Position numbers and translations under genes: made by a program
Shown: positions 7,206 to 11,731 of the stretch, piece after piece
How the letters are laid out: every line of letters begins with the position of its first letter
How positions within the stretch are numbered: position 1 is the first letter of the stretch
Notes under the pieces: generated by a model
Told to the model about the DNA's origin: nothing
Database searches by the model: none
The model's input: the letters and a program-made list of their open reading frames with translations, nothing else
NCBI GenBank assembly: GCA_020024645.1
Contig: JAHHTN010000065.1
Span: 1 to 11,731, forward strand
DNA length: 11,731 nt
Source: Faecalimonas sp.
GTDB lineage: Bacteria > Bacillota > Clostridia > Lachnospirales > Lachnospiraceae
Direction of reading: 5' to 3'

Positions 7206-8453
7206 TTATTCACGTTTTCCTTCTATCGTTTGACGGATAATGCTTTTCATCATATCTTCTGATAATTGTCCACTTACATATCCAAAAACCTTTCCTTCCT
7301 TATCAATCATAAATGTCGTCGGATAAGAAGATATTCCATATTGCATAAATAATTCCCCTGTTGTATCCATAAGAACCGGATAGGTATATCCATTTTCCTT
7401 CATAAATGCCTTAATTCCTTCTTCATCTGCCTCATTTCCAAAATTCGGAGCAGCAACACCTAAAATAGCTACTTCTCCATCATCCCCATAAGATTCATAA
7501 AGTTTCTGTATATGTGGCATTTCTGCTTTACATGGCGGACACCATGTAGCCCAAAAATTCAAGAAAATCGTTTTCCCCTTATAATCTGATAAAGAGTGTT
7601 TTTTTCCATATTGATCATACAGAGTAAAATCAATAGCAGACATCTCATCTTCTTTTTCATCTTGTTTTTCTTTAGACTTCTCTTCTGATGCCTTCTCCGA
7701 TTTCTTTACTTCCGACTTAGAAGTTGTTCCCGATAAATATCCAGTAAATGCATTCATTTTCCCTGTAAACATCAACAGTCCCATAAGGACCATCAATATG
7801 CCGCCTATTTTTACTGTATATTTCACTACATTCATATGGTTTTTAAAAAATTCTAGGACGGTAGTTGTAAATAATCCCACTACTAAAAAGGGAAGGACAA
7901 ACCCAATCGTATAAACACCGATCAATGCTAATCCAGCCCACTTTGTTGTTGCAGATGCTGCCATTAAAAGTACACTAGCAAGCGCTGGTCCAACACACGG
8001 TGTCCATGCAAAACTAAACGAAAATCCCATAATAAATGCAACAATTGGAGACATTGCAAGGACATCTGCCTTCATCGGCAACCTTCGTTCCTTTCCAAGT
8101 AAAGAACTCTTTCCAAAAACACCTAATTGATATAATCCAAACCCTACAACAAGAACGCCTCCTATTCTTGCAAAAATCAACTGATTCTCTTTGAAAAAAC
8201 TTCCAAATGCAGAAACACCTAATCCCAAAACAACAAAAGTAAAACTAATTCCCAAAACGAAAAACAATGTATGAAGCATTACTTTACTCTTTTTAAAATG
8301 TATCTTCCCATCCTTTCCTTTTACACCTGTTCCTCCTGATAAATAACTAATATAAATCGGTATTAACGGCAACACACATGGTGAAAAGAAGCTCAATAGT
8401 CCTTGAAAAAATACTGTGACTATTGGTACACTCACATCAACTGAAAATCCCAT
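7206..8453 (-). CDS. CcdA-TlpA fusion: membrane thiol-disulfide reductase with an exported thioredoxin-like domain
   Basis: This 415-residue protein joins two parts of an electron relay. Residues 1-235 are a CcdA/DsbD-beta-type membrane domain with about six helices and the paired redox cysteines C26 (FFSPCVLPLIP) and C153 (FAWTPCVGPAL). A highly charged Lys/Glu linker follows (about 246-270). Residues 272-415 are a TlpA/ResA-like thioredoxin domain with FLNFWATWCPPCKAEMP (297-313), redox pair C305 and C308, and the cis-proline P378 in SYPTT. By family knowledge CcdA takes electrons from cytosolic thioredoxin and passes them outward. The fused domain would then keep exported cysteine proteins or methionine sulfoxide reductases reduced. 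No cytochrome c maturation gene is near, so haem attachment is not indicated. The start follows AAGGAG. It is the first gene of a two-gene unit. Confidence 0.93.
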   Translation of the reverse strand: MGFSVDVSVPIVTVFFQGLLSFFSPCVLPLIPIYISYLSGGTGVKGKDGKIHFKKSKVMLHTLFFVLGISFTFVVLGLGVSAFGSFFKENQLIFARIGGVLVVGFGLYQLGVFGKSSLLGKERRLPMKADVLAMSPIVAFIMGFSFSFAWTPCVGPALASVLLMAASATTKWAGLALIGVYTIGFVLPFLVVGLFTTTVLEFFKNHMNVVKYTVKIGGILMVLMGLLMFTGKMNAFTGYLSGTTSKSEVKKSEKASEEKSKEKQDEKEDEMSAIDFTLYDQYGKKHSLSDYKGKTIFLNFWATWCPPCKAEMPHIQKLYESYGDDGEVAILGVAAPNFGNEADEEGIKAFMKENGYTYPVLMDTTGELFMQYGISSYPTTFMIDKEGKVFGYVSGQLSEDMMKSIIRQTIEGKRE

Positions 8454-8493
8454 ATATCTTCTCCTTTTTTTCTTTAATTAATTTGTTTTGAAT

Positions 8494-8522
8494 AGAATAA
8501 AATATATACAGAAAAGTGTCAA
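8494..8522 (-). promoter_or_regulatory. Promoter of the ccdA-tlpA / phospholipase unit
   Basis: On the minus strand a perfect TTGACA (8517-8522) and TATTCT (8494-8499, 4 of 6) are separated by 17 bp. It sits between the terminator of the upstream surface-protein gene and the start at 8453, giving a leader of about 35 nt with AAGGAG before the ATG. Confidence 0.75.
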
Positions 8523-8535
8523 TGGGCGAATTACC

Positions 8536-8580
8536 AAAAAAGACTATTGCTATAAGTATTTCTTATTCGCAATAGTCTTT
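8536..8580 (-). terminator. Intrinsic terminator of the surface-protein gene
   Basis: A perfect 12-bp stem (8539-8550 with 8569-8580; arm AAAGACTATTGC) continues past a small internal bulge into 5 more pairs (ATAAG with CTTAT) around a 5-nt loop. On the minus strand six T residues follow (8536-8541). It starts 7 bp after the gene's stop codon, so it separates this transcript from the redox unit downstream. Confidence 0.92.
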
Positions 8581-8587
8581 ATTCCGT

Positions 8588-11545
8588 TTATTTCTTATTT
8601 ATTATTTTTCTTTTCATTTCTAAGAAAATAACTACTCCAAGTGTCATAAATGATATAACCAAAAGTGGCAAAACAGGAGATACATCTGCTGTTTTCACAA
8701 CCTCATTTTGTGTCTGTGGTTTTGTCTGTTGTGTGTTTTCTGTATGAGGTTTACTTGGCTTTTCTGGTTCCTCTGGTTTTTCTGGTTTTTCTGGTGTAGG
8801 TTCTACATATTCTGCTGCACCAATATCAGTTTTACCATCGCTTAACTTTGTGCCAAAATAATCTTTTCCACCATTATTTTCAATATTAATTCCCGCATCA
8901 ATCGCTGGAGAGTTTTTCTGTAATTGGTAACCTTTTAAACTATCAATTCCTTTACTACCAGTCCCTTCTGCTACAAACATAGGATCTTCTTGAATAACTG
9001 TTTCATCATTAGATGGAACTGCATCAAATCCTACAAAAATATTTCTTTCGTAATCAATTTCTTGTTCATTAAAGTTTGGTGCATGCATTTTCCCTCTATT
9101 TACAATAATATTGTTCCAGAATTTTGCATCGCTCTTACCACCTGTATATCCGTTTTTCAACCATTCTCTTTCCACACTATTATCTAAATAAATAGTATTG
9201 TTATAAGCCATACTTCCTTCATGACCTGGTCTCCAGTCAATTACTCCATGTTTGGCTCCGTCATTCTGGCTGATATTATAACGGTAAATTCCATTAAATC
9301 CTCTTAAAGTTGCTGTACAACACCACATAAATATTCCACCTGCATTATTATGTAAATAATTGTACTGTACTAAAGTATTTTTATTTAAAGCATCAATTTC
9401 TATTCCCTGTCCATCTCCAGCTCCCAAAAGTGCGTCTGCAGGTGATGCTTCATATACTTCATTGTATTCAAATACGACATTATCTGAATTCCAGTTGAAT
9501 AAACCAACTCCATACCAGCAATTTAATACTGTACGATATACTGTATTATGATCTACAATTACATCCTTACATCCATCTACAATTGTTCCATCTCCATCAA
9601 TGTTGTAAATTGTATTATTGCTCAAACGGAAATTTTCATATGGTTTCCATGCTCCTTTTCCAACATAATCAAAACGTCCATACTTATTCCATTCAGCACC
9701 TTCTCTTGTTGTCCAAGGAGAAACGAAGTTGATTCCTGATCTTCCCAAATCATACATTTCACAATTTGTAACACTAATATCATGAATAGCAGTTCTTACA
9801 CGTTTAGTTGCATCATAACGATTTGTAGTTATTGTCATAATAATACCACCAGATGATTTTCCATCATTGTCATTAGGGCCTCTAAAGCCGTGAATTGTTA
9901 AATTATCAAATTTGAAATAATGTAAATCTCCTGCATCTTCTGCTGAAACATTAATTCCTCTACGGAAAATTCTAGTTTGAGCATTTTGGCTATATGTTGG
10001 ATCATAAAGTTCTAAATCTCTTACTTCCCAGTATTCTTGGTTGAAAAATGTAATGATATTATTTACTGTAGGTGAATCAACTACTTTATTTGCAATATCC
10101 ATATGAGATATTCTCCAGTCTTTTCCTGGTTTGAAAAGTGGTTTTGCTCCCTCTCCATAACTGGCAATAACAATAGGAGCACCTTCTACACCTGAACCCT
10201 GTGGCTTTAATGCCCCTGTCCATTCTTCTCCTGCTTTAAATAAAATTTGATCTCCTGGCTGGAATGTTTCTTTGTTTACTCTATCAATACTCTTCCATGC
10301 TTTTTCAGGACTTGTACCATCATTTGTATCTTTGCCTTTTGTTGCATCTACATAATATTTAACACCACTTCCAAGTTTTACAACGAATTGTGTTGTTTTC
10401 TCAACATTTTTGTAAATTAATTTTACAGTTATCTTTTTTTCATTCACTGCACTTGAAATTTTATCAAATGTTAAAGATACATTTTTATTGGCTTTGTCGT
10501 ATGCAAACTCTTTGATATCTGCTTTAGTAAATGCACCTTCATTCACTTTATATTCTAAAGCAAAATCTTTTTTCTCAGGTGCTACTGTTGGAGCTACATC
10601 TAATTTTCCAATTACTTTCCCGTTTTCTGCTGATATCCCTACTAATTTTGCTTCTGTAACTGCTTCTCCAGAAGGAGCTACCATAAAATCAACTACTAAT
10701 GGTTGTTTTTTAGGCTTATAAGTTGCTGTTACAATAATTTTTTGTTCAACAGGTTGTTTTGCAATTGGTGCAAATTTCATTGTTAATGTTTTTCCATTCA
10801 CATTTTCTTCTGTAATTTCTAATTTTTCTGCTTTTTCACTTTCTAATGAAGATGTATACGAAAAATCAAAATCACTTGCACTGATTTTGCCTGTATAATC
10901 TTCGTTATACTTTGCAATTAACATTCCATTTTCTACACTAAAACTTTTTAAATCACTTAAGATTGTAAATGACCAATCATCAACATAAATCTTTCCTGCA
11001 TTTGCTCGTTCTATCCAGATTGCTGTTCTAGTGTTTTTTCCTGTACTATCTCCTGTGTAAACAAATTCTACTTCATACTTTTTATAGTCTGAAGATGTAA
11101 TCTGAACTTTCTTTTCACTTCCACCATAAGATTTCACACATAAATATGCTTTTGTTCCATTTGGATTTGTATTTTTCGCCCATACCGAAACTTTATATGT
11201 TGCCCCTTTTTGCAAATTCGGTATATCTTGTTCTAACGCATCATTTGTTTTTTCTAAAGATGCTGCCCATTCTCCTGAATGTGCATTACCTTTTTCTTTT
11301 TTTACAGAATTTTGAAAATTAAACCAATTTCCTATTTTATTATTTTGGTTTTGTTCTGAATGCTCTGTAAACGGTTTTTCTTCTTCAAAAGTTGGATTTT
11401 TTAACAAGTTCTCATTTGTTACCATAGATGCAGCTTTTACTCTTCCTGCACTTAAATTTCCCGATGTCATTTCCGGAAACATCGTTACTGTCATTGTTGT
11501 CGCTAATGCAATCGCAATGAGACGCTTTGCTTTTTTCCCTTTCAT
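8588..11545 (-). CDS. Wall-anchored modular protein with carbohydrate-binding module and right-handed beta-helix domain (putative carbohydrate-active enzyme)
   Basis: This is a 985-residue surface protein. Residues 1-39 are a long signal peptide (basic KGKKAKR start, hydrophobic core, cleavage probably near VKA-AS). Residues 44-196 resemble a CBM4/9/22-type jelly roll (NENLLKNPTFEEE start, KIYVDDWSFTIL end). Residues 197-292 and 300-393 are two homologous Ig-like modules. Residues 396-475 (YYVDATKGKDTNDGTSPE, then FQPGDQILFKAGEEWTG) form the usual N-cap of parallel beta-helix enzymes. The helix runs to about 845, with many N-N-T-I-Y turns. A carboxylate pair D711/D718 lies in GAGDGQGIEID. Residues 878-913 (SPAIDAG ... 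DIGAAEY) match the choice-of-anchor Q type ending. A Pro/Glu/Lys linker (914-937) leads to VKTAD (950-954), a hydrophobic helix and the basic tail KRKIINKK. Polysaccharide lyase or glycosidase activity is inferred from architecture; the substrate is unknown. Six cysteines are unusual for this class. No sortase gene is in view. Confidence 0.88.
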   Translation of the reverse strand: MKGKKAKRLIAIALATTMTVTMFPEMTSGNLSAGRVKAASMVTNENLLKNPTFEEEKPFTEHSEQNQNNKIGNWFNFQNSVKKEKGNAHSGEWAASLEKTNDALEQDIPNLQKGATYKVSVWAKNTNPNGTKAYLCVKSYGGSEKKVQITSSDYKKYEVEFVYTGDSTGKNTRTAIWIERANAGKIYVDDWSFTILSDLKSFSVENGMLIAKYNEDYTGKISASDFDFSYTSSLESEKAEKLEITEENVNGKTLTMKFAPIAKQPVEQKIIVTATYKPKKQPLVVDFMVAPSGEAVTEAKLVGISAENGKVIGKLDVAPTVAPEKKDFALEYKVNEGAFTKADIKEFAYDKANKNVSLTFDKISSAVNEKKITVKLIYKNVEKTTQFVVKLGSGVKYYVDATKGKDTNDGTSPEKAWKSIDRVNKETFQPGDQILFKAGEEWTGALKPQGSGVEGAPIVIASYGEGAKPLFKPGKDWRISHMDIANKVVDSPTVNNIITFFNQEYWEVRDLELYDPTYSQNAQTRIFRRGINVSAEDAGDLHYFKFDNLTIHGFRGPNDNDGKSSGGIIMTITTNRYDATKRVRTAIHDISVTNCEMYDLGRSGINFVSPWTTREGAEWNKYGRFDYVGKGAWKPYENFRLSNNTIYNIDGDGTIVDGCKDVIVDHNTVYRTVLNCWYGVGLFNWNSDNVVFEYNEVYEASPADALLGAGDGQGIEIDALNKNTLVQYNYLHNNAGGIFMWCCTATLRGFNGIYRYNISQNDGAKHGVIDWRPGHEGSMAYNNTIYLDNSVEREWLKNGYTGGKSDAKFWNNIIVNRGKMHAPNFNEQEIDYERNIFVGFDAVPSNDETVIQEDPMFVAEGTGSKGIDSLKGYQLQKNSPAIDAGINIENNGGKDYFGTKLSDGKTDIGAAEYVEPTPEKPEKPEEPEKPSKPHTENTQQTKPQTQNEVVKTADVSPVLPLLVISFMTLGVVIFLEMKRKIINKK
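8763..8796. repeat. 9-bp tandem repeat encoding the Glu-Lys-Pro linker
   Basis: Four near-identical 9-bp units (TCTGGTTTT on the plus strand, the first ending TCC and the last cut short) begin at 8763, 8772, 8781 and 8790. They encode the E-K-P / E-E-P triplets of the wall-spanning linker. Such repeats often change copy number by slippage, always in frame here, which would alter linker length. Confidence 0.75.
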
Positions 11546-11550
11546 AATCT

Positions 11551-11558
11551 TCCTCCTT
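11551..11558 (-). promoter_or_regulatory. Ribosome binding site that fixes the surface-protein start
   Basis: AAGGAGGA, a near-perfect Shine-Dalgarno, lies 5 nt before the ATG at 11545. That ATG is followed directly by a signal peptide. An in-frame ATG at 11647 would put 34 polar residues ahead of the signal peptide and overlap another reading frame. Confidence 0.9.
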
Positions 11559-11577
11559 TTTGTCTTTTTATTTAAAT

Positions 11578-11604
11578 CAAAAATAGTGTGAAATTCTATT
11601 TTTG
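11578..11604. repeat. 9-bp inverted repeat in the surface-gene leader
   Basis: CAAAAATAG (11578-11586) pairs with CTATTTTTG (11596-11604) around a 9-nt loop. It overlaps the proposed -10 box (11593-11598). It could be a weak terminator of the upstream gene or a control element. It is AT-rich, and no clear T tract follows on the minus strand. Confidence 0.4.
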
Positions 11605-11620
11605 TTTTATTCATACTCAA
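11593..11620 (-). promoter_or_regulatory. Candidate promoter of the surface-protein gene
   Basis: On the minus strand TTGAGT (11615-11620, 4 of 6) and TAGAAT (11593-11598, 5 of 6) are 16 bp apart. The -35 lies inside the near-perfect palindrome at 11612-11625 and inside the last codons of the upstream reading frame. Transcription would begin near 11586, giving a leader of about 40 nt. Confidence 0.5.
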
Positions 11621-11731
11621 GTATGTTTTCCTTCTTAAATTCTTCAATCAAGTCATCATAATAAACAAGTCCAACATAATTTTTAATTATTTGTACTTGA
11701 TTCCCCTCAAACTTTTCCATTTCCATTATTT
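11607..11731 (-). CDS. 3' end of an unidentified reading frame (partial)
   Basis: A reading frame enters from the right edge and ends at a TAA (11607-11609) after 40 visible codons. The visible protein ends GLVYYDDLIEEFKKENILEYE-type, mixing hydrophobic and charged residues as real proteins do; the piece ending there is KENILEYE. In-frame ATGs lie at 11726 and 11720, so it might instead be a very short gene whose ribosome site is outside the window. I do not recognise the family. Its stop is 61 nt before the surface-protein start, in the same direction. Confidence 0.5.
   Translation of the reverse strand, partial: IMEMEKFEGNQVQIIKNYVGLVYYDDLIEEFKKENILEYE
11612..11625. promoter_or_regulatory. 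Palindrome over the -35 of the surface-protein promoter, possible operator
   Basis: CATACT-CA-AGTATG is a perfect 6-bp inverted repeat with a 2-bp centre. It covers the proposed -35 box (11615-11620), where a bound dimeric regulator would block polymerase. It also falls within the last codons of the upstream reading frame. No regulator gene is in view. Confidence 0.35.

Noticed and set aside
7206..8453. Cytochrome c maturation role for the CcdA fusion
   Set aside because: No haem-handling or c-type cytochrome (CxxCH) protein is present in the window; general thiol reduction fits better.
8990..10721. Several plus-strand open frames opposite the surface protein
   Set aside because: All are short, antisense to a continuous 985-codon gene, and show no start signals or recognisable protein features.
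11546..11647. Extended N-terminus of the surface protein
   Set aside because: It would place 34 charged residues before an evident signal peptide; AAGGAGG directly precedes the ATG at 11545.

Overview
The window reads as an AT-rich, Gram-positive, anaerobic Firmicute. A gut member of the Clostridia, probably Lachnospiraceae, is the best guess. The grounds are AAGGAGG-type ribosome binding sites, low GC, a Cof-type HAD hydrolase and an AGCS transporter of clostridial type, and a sortase-anchored surface protein with a wall-spanning Pro/Glu/Lys linker. The genus cannot be named from sequence alone.

Layout. (1) Positions 1-129 hold a promoter with an extended -10 (TGGTATAAT) and a small inverted repeat. 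(2) Positions 130-4856 are a tight plus-strand operon: nicotinate phosphoribosyltransferase (pncB), D-alanine--D-alanine ligase (ddl), the UDP-MurNAc-tripeptide ligase (murF) and a Cof-type HAD phosphatase. Gaps are 8-14 bp and each junction has a Shine-Dalgarno sequence. (3) A perfect 13-bp hairpin at 4861-4889 separates this operon from a convergent AGCS-family sodium:alanine symporter gene (4892-6268, minus), which has its own promoter. (4) Positions 6399-8453 (minus) are a two-gene unit: a CcdA-TlpA fusion, an exported thiol-disulfide reductase system in one polypeptide, followed by a zinc-dependent phospholipase C-family protein. A TTGACA-N17-TATTCT promoter precedes it. (5) A strong intrinsic terminator at 8536-8580 ends the next minus-strand gene, 8588-11545. 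That gene encodes a 985-residue surface protein: signal peptide, jelly-roll carbohydrate-binding module, two homologous Ig-like modules, a right-handed beta-helix catalytic-type domain, a C-terminal SPAIDAG/DIGA anchor region, a Pro/Glu/Lys linker and a variant sortase signal (VKTAD). (6) The right edge holds the 3' end of an unidentified minus-strand reading frame.

How the genes fit together. ddl and murF are consecutive steps in making the D-Ala-D-Ala end of the peptidoglycan precursor, and the neighbouring alanine symporter could feed that pool. pncB supplies NAD by the Preiss-Handler route. The left half is therefore housekeeping. The right half concerns the cell surface: a wall-anchored glycan-active candidate and an exported redox protein. 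The most interesting item is the beta-helix protein. It looks like a carbohydrate-active enzyme whose substrate cannot be read from sequence. It has an Asp-Asp pair seven residues apart inside the helix and an unusual number of cysteines for an exported Gram-positive protein. I saw no CRISPR array, tRNA, rRNA, insertion sequence or clear phage gene, and no obviously new multi-gene system.
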